This document shows, one piece after another, positions 16,702 to 25,320 of a stretch of DNA of 38,969 bases; the first letter of the stretch is position 1; every line of letters begins with the position of its first letter. The DNA is from an uncultured Clostridia bacterium. Lineage in GTDB: Bacteria; Bacillota; Clostridia; UBA1381. The stretch covers positions 1 to 38,969 of the forward strand of contig CALXSS010000014.1 in NCBI GenBank assembly GCA_944391225.1, written 5' to 3'. A model generated the notes under the pieces. That model was not told where the DNA came from. It did no database searches and worked only from the letters and a program-made list of their open reading frames with translations. Both the position numbers and the translations under genes were made by a program.

Positions 16702-18204
16702 TTGAAAAATTCTTTTCTTTCTGGAGCGGTCATACTTATGACTGCTAATGCCATATCAAAAATACTGGGTGCGGTGTTTCGTATTCCTCTTACATATATA
16801 GTACATGAGGAAGGAATGGCTGTATATAACACGGCGTTCAGCATATATGTCATGTTCCTGTCGTTCATAATATCAGGCATGCCGTTTGCGGTGCAGAAGC
16901 TTACGGCAGGTTCAATTGCGCGCAGGGACAGAGCGAAAGCTGAGGCTACTGTGCGCGCTGCTGCTGCCGTGCTTTCGGCTGTCGGTATGATAGGCGCCTT
17001 GATAATGTGGGCGGGAGCAGACTTCTTTGCGCTTGCAATGAAAGAGCCGCGCGCGGTCGCAGCCATAAAAGCGGCAGCTCCATCGGTATTTTTTGTGGCG
17101 TGCGGCGCAGCGGTGAAAAGCGGGTTCCAGGGCGCGTCAGATATGCTGCCAACAGCAGTTTCACAGGTAATAGAGGCTATTATAAAGCTCGTTGTCGGAT
17201 ATGCGCTCGCGGTGATGCTTATAGGAGGAGGAACGGAGCTTGCGGCAGCTGGCGCGGCGGGTGGCGTGACAATAGGCGAGCTTGCCGCGACTCTTATGCT
17301 GGGGGTGTGGTACATTCTGTCGCACAGGAATGCAGGTGTGTGCGCATGCGGCAGACGTGAGATACTGAGCGAGCTTATGTCTATTGCTTTGCCTATGCTT
17401 TTCATGTCTGTGGTAAGCTCATCGCTTTCTGTGTGCGATACCTCGCTGCTTCGCCACAGCCTGCTGAGGGCAGGACTGGGCGAGGAGGGAGCAAGATTTG
17501 TATACGGTGCGTATACGGGCTATGCGCAGACGGTGCTGAATCTTCCCGCGGGGCTTTTGGCAGCACTTGGCGTGAGCATCATACCGATTATTTCAGGCGC
17601 TGCCGCAATTGGCAATGCGGAGCGTATCCGCTCAGTAACTGAGCGCGCGCTGACTCTTTCAGCATCTGCCGGAATGTTTTTTTCAGTCTGTCTGTATTTT
17701 ATGAGCGACGATATACTGTACATACTCTTTCACAATACATATTCCGCGCCAATGCTCCGGCTTGCCGCGCCTATGGTGATATTTATATGTATTATGCAGC
17801 TGTCAGGAGCGGCGTTGCAGTCTATGGGTCACCTTGGAAAACCGTTCATATCGTCTCTTGCTGCAATGGCTGTAAAAATAACACTGACCGTGACACTCGC
17901 GTCTAAGCCCGAATACAATATTTACGGCGCTGTTTTTGCTTCCTGTGCCGGATTTTTCACAGGCGCGGTCATAAATCTTGTATTTATTTCTGTGCATACC
18001 GGTTTAAAACGCGAATACGCGGGAATACTGTTAAAGCCGGGAGTATCCGCCGCTGCGGCAGCGGCGGCGGTAAGCTTTGCCGGGGAGCATTTTGCGTTCA
18101 CAAACGTGATAGCGCGCACAGTGTTCACGTCAGTAATAGCGTTTTCAGTGTTTGTTATCTGTCTTTTTATGCTCGGCGCGGTAAAGATAAGGGAAAAGAA
18201 ATGA
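16702..18204 (+). CDS. SpoVB/YabM-like polysaccharide flippase (MOP superfamily)
   Basis: The 500-residue membrane protein has about 12-14 transmembrane segments and belongs to the MATE/MurJ-like polysaccharide exporter group that includes SpoVB and YabM. Such proteins flip lipid-linked cell-wall or spore-cortex precursors. The N-terminus, KNSFLSGAVILMTANAIS followed by GAVFRIPL, matches the typical SpoVB opening. This fixes the start at TTG 16702, 8 nt after GGCGG in GGGCGGTGAT. An ATG at 16657 in the same frame has no ribosome site and would add an atypical extension. The position ahead of mazG and yabO equals yabM of Bacillus, supporting that orthology over spoVB proper. Confidence 0.85.
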   Translation: MKNSFLSGAVILMTANAISKILGAVFRIPLTYIVHEEGMAVYNTAFSIYVMFLSFIISGMPFAVQKLTAGSIARRDRAKAEATVRAAAAVLSAVGMIGALIMWAGADFFALAMKEPRAVAAIKAAAPSVFFVACGAAVKSGFQGASDMLPTAVSQVIEAIIKLVVGYALAVMLIGGGTELAAAGAAGGVTIGELAATLMLGVWYILSHRNAGVCACGRREILSELMSIALPMLFMSVVSSSLSVCDTSLLRHSLLRAGLGEEGARFVYGAYTGYAQTVLNLPAGLLAALGVSIIPIISGAAAIGNAERIRSVTERALTLSASAGMFFSVCLYFMSDDILYILFHNTYSAPMLRLAAPMVIFICIMQLSGAALQSMGHLGKPFISSLAAMAVKITLTVTLASKPEYNIYGAVFASCAGFFTGAVINLVFISVHTGLKREYAGILLKPGVSAAAAAAAVSFAGEHFAFTNVIARTVFTSVIAFSVFVICLFMLGAVKIREKK

Positions 18205-18212
18205 TATACAGC

Positions 18213-18241
18213 TTGAAAAAATGTTCGGATTCTGTTATAAT
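18213..18241 (+). promoter_or_regulatory. Promoter of mazG
   Basis: TTGAAA (18213-18218), 17 bp, TATAAT (18236-18241) with an extended TGT before the -10. It lies in the 69-bp gap after the flippase gene. Confidence 0.78.
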
Positions 18242-18273
18242 TACAGCATAAATATTTGAAAGGCGTGATAATA

Positions 18274-19074
18274 ATGGAATTAAAGGATAAATACACCATA
18301 GAAGATCTGCTCGCGATAATGGAGAGGCTGCGCCAGCCGGACGGCTGTCCGTGGGATAGGGTGCAGACGCACCAGTCTATAAAGAAGAGCATGATCGAGG
18401 AGACATACGAGGCTATCGACGCTCTTGATTTTGGTGATGATCATGCGTTCGCGAACGAGCTGGGCGATGTGCTGCTGCAGGTGGTATTCCATGCTCAGAT
18501 AGCAAAGGAGCGCGGAGCTTTCAATTTTGACGATGTTGTGACGGAGATATGCACAAAGCTTATAACCCGCCATACCCATGTTTTTGGAGCTGACAATGCC
18601 GGAAATGAGGAGGAGGCGCTTACAAACTGGGAAAAGAACAAGAAAAAAGAAAAAAATATAAGCACATACACAGGCGTGCTTAAAGATGTTCCTAAATACC
18701 TTCCGGCTTTGATGCGCGCCGAGAAGGTCCAGAAAAAAGCGCGCGGGTTCGGCTTTGACTGGGATACGATCGACGGTGCAGCGGAAAAGGTCAGCGAGGA
18801 GCTGGGCGAGGTCACGGAAGCGGCAGCTGCCGGTGATGAGGCGCATATCCGCGAGGAATACGGAGATCTGTTGTTCGCGGTGGTAAATTTGGGCAGATTC
18901 CTGGGCGCGGATCCGGAAACGGCGCTTACTGCGGCAACGAATAAGTTTATAAGCAGGTTCGGAGCGATGGAAAACGAGGCGGTATCCGAAAACAGGGACA
19001 TTGCAAAGCTCAGTCTGGAAGAACTGGACGAATTATGGAACCGCGTTAAAAATGATGAAAAACGCGGAGAATGA
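18274..19074 (+). CDS. mazG: Nucleoside triphosphate pyrophosphohydrolase
   Basis: MazG hydrolyses (d)NTPs to the monophosphate and pyrophosphate, cleaning the nucleotide pool. The 266-residue form has two MazG domains. The N-terminal one contains RLRQPDGCPWDR, EETYEAIDALD and ELGDVLLQVVFHA with the metal-binding acidic residues. The C-terminal one contains SEELGEVTEAAAAGD and EEYGDLLFAVVNLGRF. It corresponds to the C-terminal part of Bacillus YabN, which has an extra methyltransferase domain missing here. The ATG at 18274 follows GAAAGG by 10 nt; the upstream TTG at 18256 is less likely. Confidence 0.93.
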   Translation: MELKDKYTIEDLLAIMERLRQPDGCPWDRVQTHQSIKKSMIEETYEAIDALDFGDDHAFANELGDVLLQVVFHAQIAKERGAFNFDDVVTEICTKLITRHTHVFGADNAGNEEEALTNWEKNKKKEKNISTYTGVLKDVPKYLPALMRAEKVQKKARGFGFDWDTIDGAAEKVSEELGEVTEAAAAGDEAHIREEYGDLLFAVVNLGRFLGADPETALTAATNKFISRFGAMENEAVSENRDIAKLSLEELDELWNRVKNDEKRGE

Positions 19075-19135
19075 GCCGGAAACAGCGTATTTGCGCGAAA
19101 AATCTAAAAAATGCAAAAATATTTAAAATAAACTA

Positions 19136-19164
19136 TTGACAAGATACGGTTTTTGTACTAAAAT
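19136..19164 (+). promoter_or_regulatory. Promoter of the HU gene
   Basis: TTGACA (19136-19141), 17 bp, TAAAAT (19159-19164). The predicted start is about 60 nt before the ATG. A very similar TTGACA-17-TAAAAT promoter occurs inside yabQ (20512-20540). Confidence 0.85.
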
Positions 19165-19233
19165 AAAGAATGTATTTTAGCGGCTGTTATGCCGATTAAA
19201 TAAAGAAAACAATTTTCGTAGGAGGAATAAATT

Positions 19234-19509
19234 ATGAATAAGCACGAATTGATTTCAGCTATAGCACAGGATGCAGAGCTTACAAAGAAGGATGCTGAAA
19301 ATGCGCTTGCTGCAGCTGTAAAGGCAATATCAAATGCGCTTGCGGAAGGAGATAAGGTTCAGATCGTAGGATTCGGAACATTTGAGATAAGAGAAAGAGC
19401 AGCAAGAACAGGAAAGAATCCGAGAACCGGAGAGATGATAGATATAGCAGCATCAAAGGTTCCGGCATTCAAGGCAGGCAAGGCTCTTAAGGATCTTGTA
19501 AACGGATAA
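19234..19509 (+). CDS. hup: HU-family DNA-binding protein
   Basis: The 91-residue histone-like protein bends and compacts DNA as a homodimer. The sequence is canonical: [22 protein letters not shown], the [22 protein letters not shown] beta-arm that inserts into the minor groove, and the [13 protein letters not shown]-terminal helix. The AGGAGG ribosome site and strong promoter fit an abundant protein. Its place between mazG and the S4-domain gene is a clostridial arrangement; in Bacillus those genes are adjacent. Confidence 0.96.
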   Translation: MNKHELISAIAQDAELTKKDAENALAAAVKAISNALAEGDKVQIVGFGTFEIRERAARTGKNPRTGEMIDIAASKVPAFKAGKALKDLVNG

Positions 19510-19574
19510 TTTTAAATATGAAATATTATCGCCGCTGTCCATGTGATGGCGGTTTTGTGTATACGGAGGAAAGA

Positions 19575-19814
19575 ATGAGGATAGATAAATACTTAAAGGT
19601 ATCAAGGCTTATAAAGCGCCGTTCGGTAGCAAACGAGGCGTGCGACAGCGGGAGGATAGCGGTAAACGGACGTCCTGTAAAGGCGTCATATGATGTAAAG
19701 CCCGGAGATGTGATTGAGATCACGTTCGGCGAACGCGTGAGCAGGTATGAAGTCACGGCAATAGCAGAGCATGTGTTAAAGGGCGATGCTGCTTCTCTTT
19801 ATAAGCCGCTGTAA
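19575..19814 (+). CDS. rqcP: RqcP (YabO) S4-domain ribosome quality-control factor
   Basis: This 79-residue protein is one S4 RNA-binding domain (RIDKYLKVSRLIKRRSVANE, then GRIAVNGRPVKASYDVKPGD). RqcP binds stalled 50S subunits and works with RqcH to add C-terminal alanine tails. The assignment rests on size, the S4 motif and its place before yabP-yabQ-divIC, as in Bacillus yabO. The start is ATG 19575 after ACGGAGGAAAG. An in-frame start at 19518 would add 19 residues without a ribosome site. Confidence 0.9.
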   Translation: MRIDKYLKVSRLIKRRSVANEACDSGRIAVNGRPVKASYDVKPGDVIEITFGERVSRYEVTAIAEHVLKGDAASLYKPL

Positions 19815-19906
19815 AAACATGTTCTTAACCTGTGCCGCTGTGAATATAATGGAATATGACGGCGTAAAAGACGGCGTATAAATCATTGTATTTGCGGAGG
19901 TAGGCT

Positions 19907-20182
19907 ATGGCAAAGAATGAACAGAGCGCTGTGAGGCATACACTGATCCTTGAGGACAGGGCAAGAATGACTCTTTCCGGCGTGAATGAGGTGCGCGGAT
20001 TTTCTGACACGGTAATAAGCCTGAAAACAGGGATGGGAGAGCTTGTTATAAAGGGCAGGGCGCTGAATATAGGCAAGCTGAACACCGATACAGGCGAGCT
20101 GTGCATAAGCGGCGAGTTCACATCGGCGGTGTATTCAAAAAGCAGGAACAGCGGCGGCATATTTGAGGGGCTGTTTAAATGA
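19907..20182 (+). CDS. yabP: Sporulation protein YabP
   Basis: The 91-residue protein carries a YabP domain (HTLILEDRARMTLSGVNEVRGFSDTVI...GELVIKGRALNIGKLNTDTGEL). In Bacillus, yabP is part of a mother-cell operon needed for spore formation; its biochemical role is not known. The ATG follows GGAGG. Its stop overlaps the yabQ start as ATGA. The gap ahead of it (19815-19906) contains the direct repeat GACGGCGTAAAA/GACGGCGTATAA; I could not support a sporulation sigma-factor promoter there. Confidence 0.9.
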   Translation: MAKNEQSAVRHTLILEDRARMTLSGVNEVRGFSDTVISLKTGMGELVIKGRALNIGKLNTDTGELCISGEFTSAVYSKSRNSGGIFEGLFK

Positions 20183-20628
20183 CGGGAGAGAGCGGAGCGT
20201 TTTTCGCGTCGATGATATGCGGGGCGTCAATGCTGCTGCTGTGGGATATACTGTACGGGCTGCGCCGCGCTTTAAAATGCGGCGCGGTGGCGGATACCCT
20301 GCTTGACATTCTGTGGTGGACAGCATTTGCAGCAGTATTTACGGTGTTTCTTTGGAACGCAAATTCACTCAGGATAAGAGGATACGAGTTCATCGCGGCG
20401 GCAGCCGCTGCTTTTTTATACCATATTACGGTTTCAAAGGTAATTAAAAGGGTGTTTTGTGTGATATTTGATGTAATTTTAAAAATATTTAGATTTATTT
20501 TAAAAATACTCTTGACACCGGCGGTATTTTTGTATAAAATTCTAATAAGACCGTTTAAAAACCTTTGCAGAAAACGCAGGAGCGCAGCGGCGGCAAAAGC
20601 GGCTGAAGCAGGCGGCGATATAAGCTGA
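20179..20628 (+). CDS. yabQ: Spore cortex biosynthesis protein YabQ
   Basis: The 149-residue membrane protein has hydrophobic segments at about 7-25, 45-62 and 68-90, then a basic C-terminal tail rich in Ala, Lys and Arg (KNLCRKRRSAAAAKAAEAGG). The YabQ pattern is MLLLWDILYGLRRALK...LLDILWWTAFAAVFTVFLWNANSLRIRGYEF. Bacillus YabQ localises to the outer forespore membrane and is required for the spore cortex. It is translationally coupled to yabP. A strong promoter for the next gene lies inside its 3' part. Confidence 0.9.
   Translation: MTGESGAFFASMICGASMLLLWDILYGLRRALKCGAVADTLLDILWWTAFAAVFTVFLWNANSLRIRGYEFIAAAAAAFLYHITVSKVIKRVFCVIFDVILKIFRFILKILLTPAVFLYKILIRPFKNLCRKRRSAAAAKAAEAGGDIS
20512..20540 (+). 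promoter_or_regulatory. Internal promoter within yabQ, for divIC-yabR
   Basis: TTGACA (20512-20517), 17 bp, TAAAAT (20535-20540), the same hexamers and spacing as the HU promoter. It would give divIC and yabR vegetative expression independent of the sporulation genes. Confidence 0.72.
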
Positions 20629-20748
20629 GCTGTTCGCGTTCGGCGGTAGGAGCAGGATAGGCGCAGGTATGGCGCGTATCTGTAATTAACGTACAATTGT
20701 AAAATCCGGTTTTACGATTGCTCAGTATAAGTTTATAAGGAGGCAGCC

Positions 20749-21063
20749 ATGGTAAGGCTAAAACGAATAATGAGCGCATTTTTGTCACGGCATAAGCGAG
20801 CTGTGCTGATCTGGGCAGTAATAATAGCGTCCGGAGGAATGGTGTTCAAGGGGCTTATGCAACGTCCGCAGATAAGAGAATATAGAGCGGAGATAGCATC
20901 ACTCGAGAAAAAGATAGTAGAGGAACAGGAACGTCAGGCCGAGATTGACGATTTGAAAACAAAGGTGAATACGGATGAATATATAGAGCGTATTGCTTCA
21001 GAAAAGCTTGGGCTTGTTAAGAGCAATGCAAAGATTTTTATTGATATATCAGGAGAGGACTGA
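20749..21063 (+). CDS. divIC: Septum formation initiator DivIC/FtsB family
   Basis: The 104-residue bitopic membrane protein has a short basic cytoplasmic part, one transmembrane helix (about 17-35) and an extracellular coiled coil (EYRAEIASLEKKIVEEQERQAEIDDLKTKV). The tail has the family motif EYIERIASEKLGLVK. DivIC/FtsB forms a complex with FtsL and DivIB/FtsQ that activates septal peptidoglycan synthesis. The ATG follows AAGGAGG. Gene order (yabP-yabQ-divIC-yabR) matches Bacillus. Confidence 0.92.
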   Translation: MVRLKRIMSAFLSRHKRAVLIWAVIIASGGMVFKGLMQRPQIREYRAEIASLEKKIVEEQERQAEIDDLKTKVNTDEYIERIASEKLGLVKSNAKIFIDISGED

Positions 21064-21078
21064 CGGGGGTAAAGCTTA

Positions 21079-21525
21079 ATGGCGGAATTGGAAAGCGTTC
21101 TTGATGGAACGGTTATCAGTGTAGTGCCTTTCGGGGCGTTTGTGGATATCGGTTCAAAGGAATCGGGACTTGTACATATATCGGAGCTTTCGAGTGAATA
21201 TGTAAAGGATATAAACACATTTATAAAAAAAGGAGATCGCGTACGGGTGAAAGTGATCCGTATAGACGAGAATGGAAAAATAAGCTTGTCAATGAAACAA
21301 GCGGAGCGTCCCAAGCAGGAGCGTGCAAAACGCCCCAAGCCTGCAAAGGTGTCTGCTCGGCCTGATTCATATGACTGGAGCGCGCGTCCGGTCGAGGAAT
21401 TGTCGTTTGAAGACAAGCTGTCGCGGTTCAAACACGAGAGTGAGGAAAAGATACGTGACAGCAAACGGCGTATGGAGAATAAGCGTTCCGGCGGATATTC
21501 GCGCCGCGGCGGATATATGTCCTGA
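21079..21525 (+). CDS. yabR: YabR-like S1 RNA-binding domain protein
   Basis: The 148-residue protein has one S1 domain at residues 1-75 (GTVISVVPFGAFVDIGSKESGLVHISELS and the SLSMKQ end) and a basic, low-complexity tail (KQERAKRPKPAKVSARP; KRSGGYSRRGGYMS). It should bind RNA or ribosomes; no specific target is known. It sits 15 nt after divIC and is likely in the same transcript. The tail is Arg/Gly-rich like other RNA chaperone tails. Confidence 0.88.
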   Translation: MAELESVLDGTVISVVPFGAFVDIGSKESGLVHISELSSEYVKDINTFIKKGDRVRVKVIRIDENGKISLSMKQAERPKQERAKRPKPAKVSARPDSYDWSARPVEELSFEDKLSRFKHESEEKIRDSKRRMENKRSGGYSRRGGYMS

Positions 21526-21622
21526 TACCGGACAAAATAACACGCAAGCACAGAAAGGTGCATCTGAAAGCCCGCATCAGCTATACCGGTTAAACAGTAT
21601 CCATAAATATGCCGTGTAAGTC

Positions 21623-23818
21623 ATGGCAGCGTATGGAGGCTGCGATCCGGCAAGCGGCTTTTGGATGCACCTTGAATTTTACGCGCTTGCGGAAAGAAAG
21701 AGTGGTTTTTTGAATAGAATACATGAGGACTTGTATAATAACAAGGAAAGTATACTGCGAAGGCGGGTAATACCTATTATCCAGGCGATCATTGTGTTTA
21801 TAATAGGTTTTTCGGTGCTGTACAGCGGCGATAATGTGGGTCTGAGTGATAACGGTGATTTCAGGCGCGTGTTGTTGACAAATAATATAGAGTACGCTGA
21901 TGATACTGATCATTATTATCTGTTCAAGCAGGATTATGTCATGGATCTGGGCGATGCTGACGGCATGTTTTCAGCTATGATCGCGGCGTGGCAGCAGAAT
22001 GAGGAGGAGGATATATATTCATCTCCGCATTTTCTGATAATAAAGCTTTCCAAGGAGCTGAACGTTATAGCGAATGCAATAAACGGGCGTCCGCTGTCGG
22101 ATTACAATATAGTATATATGGCAATATTGTATCTGTTCATGTTATCGGTGGCAGCGTGGGTAATATTCACATTTTTTGCCGATGCGCGGATAAGGATACA
22201 GATGGCTGTGTTTATCCTGTTTATTTTTATTTTCTGTGACGCGGGATATTTATTGTATTTTAATTCGTTTTACGGCGAACCGCTGCAATATACTGCTTTG
22301 ATGATGCTTATAGCGTTTGGCATGTTGATATATAAGCGGCCAAGCCTTCCAAAAGCATTCGGTTTTTTTGTGTCGCTGTATTTTTTTGCGGGAGCGAAGC
22401 TGGCTAATGTGCCATATTCGCTTGTGCTGGCATTATTTGCGGTGCTTATAATGATAATGAGGAAGGACAAGCTGTTCAAGGCAGGAGTTTTGGCGGCGGC
22501 AGCAGTGTGTATTATAGGCATAGTTGGTCTGTATAATTCAATACCTGATTGGATGAACAGAGACACAACATATCAGGCGGTATTTTTTGGGATGCTTAAG
22601 GAAAGCGACGATCCGGCAGCGGATCTCAGGGAACTGGGAGTGAACGAGGAATATGCAGTTCTTGCCAATACACACGCGTATATGGATGAGGATGAATATC
22701 CGATAGATATAAACTCAGATGAGTTTGAACACGGTTTTTTTGATATTGTTTCAAAAGTTGATATAGCTGCGTTTTATCTCAGGCATCCTGTAAGGCTTAT
22801 AAAGGAGCTCAATGTGGCGATAGAGAATTCCGCGTATATCCGACCGCCGAGCTTGGGCAACTCAACTGATGTGCCTATGGAGATAACAGACAAGTTCAGC
22901 GGCTGGTCAAAGCTCAGGGTCGCGCTGCGTTTTCTGTACGAGCCGTGGGTGGTATTCGCTGCGTTTATTGTGATAACGCTGTATATGCTGTTTATGAATA
23001 TATTTTATATCCATAACCATAAGATAGAGAGCCCGCAGCGCAAATATATGATATGTGCTCTTGATATCCTGATCCTTGGATTGTGGATAAATCTGCTGCT
23101 GCCTATTATGAGCAATGGCGAGGCGGATATTGCAAAGCATATGTTCCTGTTCACTAATTGTATAGATATACTGTTTTTTGTCTGCCTTATAGGTATAGTC
23201 AGCGCGTCAATACGGAAAATAATATTGATAACCGTATCAATGTCTGCATTCACCGGGCTTTTTTATATACATCTTCCCAACAGGCGCATGGAGTTTGGCA
23301 GGATCAACGGCGAGCCCATCGTATGGGAGATAGTTGAAAGCTATAATGACGGCAGCATGCTGCTGATGACTGAGGATTGCATAGGCTATATGCCGTTCGA
23401 TAACGACAGCAACGAATGGGAAACGAGCGATCTGCGCCGCTGGCTGAACGGAGGCTTTCTTGAGGAATTTACAACTCAGGAGCGGGCAAGGATAATGGAA
23501 ACGACTAATGAGATCATTCTGACATATGATGAGCGTGAAAACGCAGTTGCGGGCGATCACTCACATTACTGGAATTATACCCGGTCATTGGTCGCTGATC
23601 TGAGCAAAACAGCGTATCATAATTATCTGAAGGATATGGTATACATACCTACTCTGGATATGCTGGAGAATATAAACGTGCCCGACAATTACTGGATCCT
23701 GTGTCCGTATACAAGCAACGGATACATGGAGCGGTTCATGAATGATGACGGATTTATTCTGCATACTGATGTAAAAAATGAAAAGGGAGTAAGAGCTGTA
23801 ATTAGATATATGGAATAA
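21623..23818 (+). CDS. Polytopic membrane protein (WsfD-like) with C-terminal DUF6273-like domain
   Basis: Two parts are visible. Residues about 48-550 form a membrane region with 10-12 hydrophobic segments. It contains SDNGDFRRVL shortly after the first helix and YFNSFYGEP later, motifs I associate with WsfD-type glycan hexose transferases of the GT-C fold, where an acidic motif in the first external loop is catalytic (inference). Residues about 560-731 resemble DUF6273, an extracellular domain often found on cell-surface or lectin-like proteins (SDLRRWLNGGFLEEFTTQERARI). The start is uncertain: ATG 21623 and ATG 21665 have no clear ribosome site, while TTG 21710 follows GAAAGAGTGG. The gene lies between the yab cluster and pncB and may be an insertion. 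Confidence 0.7.
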   Translation: MAAYGGCDPASGFWMHLEFYALAERKSGFLNRIHEDLYNNKESILRRRVIPIIQAIIVFIIGFSVLYSGDNVGLSDNGDFRRVLLTNNIEYADDTDHYYLFKQDYVMDLGDADGMFSAMIAAWQQNEEEDIYSSPHFLIIKLSKELNVIANAINGRPLSDYNIVYMAILYLFMLSVAAWVIFTFFADARIRIQMAVFILFIFIFCDAGYLLYFNSFYGEPLQYTALMMLIAFGMLIYKRPSLPKAFGFFVSLYFFAGAKLANVPYSLVLALFAVLIMIMRKDKLFKAGVLAAAAVCIIGIVGLYNSIPDWMNRDTTYQAVFFGMLKESDDPAADLRELGVNEEYAVLANTHAYMDEDEYPIDINSDEFEHGFFDIVSKVDIAAFYLRHPVRLIKELNVAIENSAYIRPPSLGNSTDVPMEITDKFSGWSKLRVALRFLYEPWVVFAAFIVITLYMLFMNIFYIHNHKIESPQRKYMICALDILILGLWINLLLPIMSNGEADIAKHMFLFTNCIDILFFVCLIGIVSASIRKIILITVSMSAFTGLFYIHLPNRRMEFGRINGEPIVWEIVESYNDGSMLLMTEDCIGYMPFDNDSNEWETSDLRRWLNGGFLEEFTTQERARIMETTNEIILTYDERENAVAGDHSHYWNYTRSLVADLSKTAYHNYLKDMVYIPTLDMLENINVPDNYWILCPYTSNGYMERFMNDDGFILHTDVKNEKGVRAVIRYME

Positions 23819-23843
23819 CGCAAGCGGGAAAGGAGAAAAGCCA

Positions 23844-25304
23844 ATGGCAAAAGGAATGAGAGCGGCAGATAATATTACAATGCTGACCGATTTTTATGAG
23901 ATAACTATGGCGAACGGATTTTTCAATGAGGGCTTTAAGGACAGGACGGTGTACTTTGATATGTTTTTCAGAAGTATACCAGACGGCGGCGGATTTGCCA
24001 TAATGGCAGGCGTGGAGCAGCTTATAGAGTATCTCAGTGATCTGCATTTTTCGGACGATGATATTGAATATCTCCGCGGAAAGAATATGTTTTCAGAGGG
24101 CTTTTTGCAATATCTTGCTGATTTCAAATTTGAATGCGATGTCTGGGCGGTGCCGGAGGGAACGCCGGTGTTCCCGGGCGAGCCTATAGTTATAGTTAGA
24201 GGACCGTCTATACAGGCGCAGTTTGTAGAAACGATGCTGCTGCTGACTATTAATTATCAGATGCTCATTGCTACGAAGGCGAACAGGATAGCCCGCGCCG
24301 CCAGCGGCAGGGCTGTAATGGAATTTGGCGCGCGCCGTGCTCAGGGAGCGTATGCGGCGATATATGGAGCGCGCGCTGCGTATATTGCGGGCTGCAGCGG
24401 AACATCCAATGTGCTTACCGATAAAAAATTTGGAGTTCCGGCGCTGGGCACTATGGCTCACAGCTGGATACAGATGTTCGACAGTGAGCTTGAGGCGTTC
24501 AAGGCGTATGCCAAGAATTATCCTGATGATACCACATTGCTTATAGACACATATAATGTGTTAAAATCAGGACTTCCAAACGCAATAAAAACCTTTGACG
24601 AGGTACTCAAGCCTTTAGGAAAGCGACCGAAAGGCGTGCGTATAGATTCAGGAGATATAACATATCTTTCAAAGAAATGCCGCAAGATGCTTAATGAGGC
24701 AGGGTACAGTGATTGCTCAATAGTAGCATCAAACTCGCTTGATGAATATATCATAAGAGACATGCTCATACAGGGCGCGGAAATAGACTTGTTCGGAGTA
24801 GGCGAACGGCTCATCACCTCAAGATCAAACCCTGTAATGGGTGGAGTATATAAGCTTGTAGGCGTAGAGGACGAGGACGGCGAGATAATACCGAAAATAA
24901 AGATAAGTGAAAATGTGGCAAAGATAACAACGCCGTGCTTTAAGCAGCTTTATCGCTTGTATGACAAGAACACAGCCAAGGCAATTGCCGATGTGGTGAC
25001 ATTGCATGATGAGGAGATAGACACATCAAAGCCGTATGAGCTGTTCGATCCTGAATTTACGTGGAAAAGAAAGCGCGTGACAGATTATTATGTTCGTCCG
25101 CTGCTCAAGAGGATATTTGAAAAAGGCAGATGTGTATATGAAACGCCGTCTGTGGATGTGTTGAAAGAATACTGTGGTATGGAGGTGGATGGTCTCTGGG
25201 AGGAACTCAAAAGATTTGAGAATCCGCATAAATATTATGTGGATTTATCAGAAAAGCTGTGGAATATCAAGAATGAGCTAATACGCAGCTGTACTGTAGA
25301 GTGA
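23844..25304 (+). CDS. pncB: Nicotinate phosphoribosyltransferase
   Basis: PncB converts nicotinate and PRPP to nicotinate mononucleotide in the NAD salvage pathway, with ATP. The 486-residue length suits the longer Firmicute type. Landmarks are LTDFYEITMANGFF at the N-terminus, EFGARRAQG, GCSGTSNVLT, GTMAHSWIQMF and the phosphate-binding GVRIDSGDI...ASNSLDEYII, GVGERLITS. The ATG follows GAAAGGAG. The stop is 16 nt before the threonylcarbamoyl-AMP synthase gene. Confidence 0.94.
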   Translation: MAKGMRAADNITMLTDFYEITMANGFFNEGFKDRTVYFDMFFRSIPDGGGFAIMAGVEQLIEYLSDLHFSDDDIEYLRGKNMFSEGFLQYLADFKFECDVWAVPEGTPVFPGEPIVIVRGPSIQAQFVETMLLLTINYQMLIATKANRIARAASGRAVMEFGARRAQGAYAAIYGARAAYIAGCSGTSNVLTDKKFGVPALGTMAHSWIQMFDSELEAFKAYAKNYPDDTTLLIDTYNVLKSGLPNAIKTFDEVLKPLGKRPKGVRIDSGDITYLSKKCRKMLNEAGYSDCSIVASNSLDEYIIRDMLIQGAEIDLFGVGERLITSRSNPVMGGVYKLVGVEDEDGEIIPKIKISENVAKITTPCFKQLYRLYDKNTAKAIADVVTLHDEEIDTSKPYELFDPEFTWKRKRVTDYYVRPLLKRIFEKGRCVYETPSVDVLKEYCGMEVDGLWEELKRFENPHKYYVDLSEKLWNIKNELIRSCTVE

Positions 25305-25320
25305 CGCCCGGTGACGGAGT

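Noticed and set aside
19815..19906. Sigma-E-type sporulation promoter before yabP
   Set aside because: GAATAT and CGTATAAAT are present but the spacing does not fit, so I did not call it.
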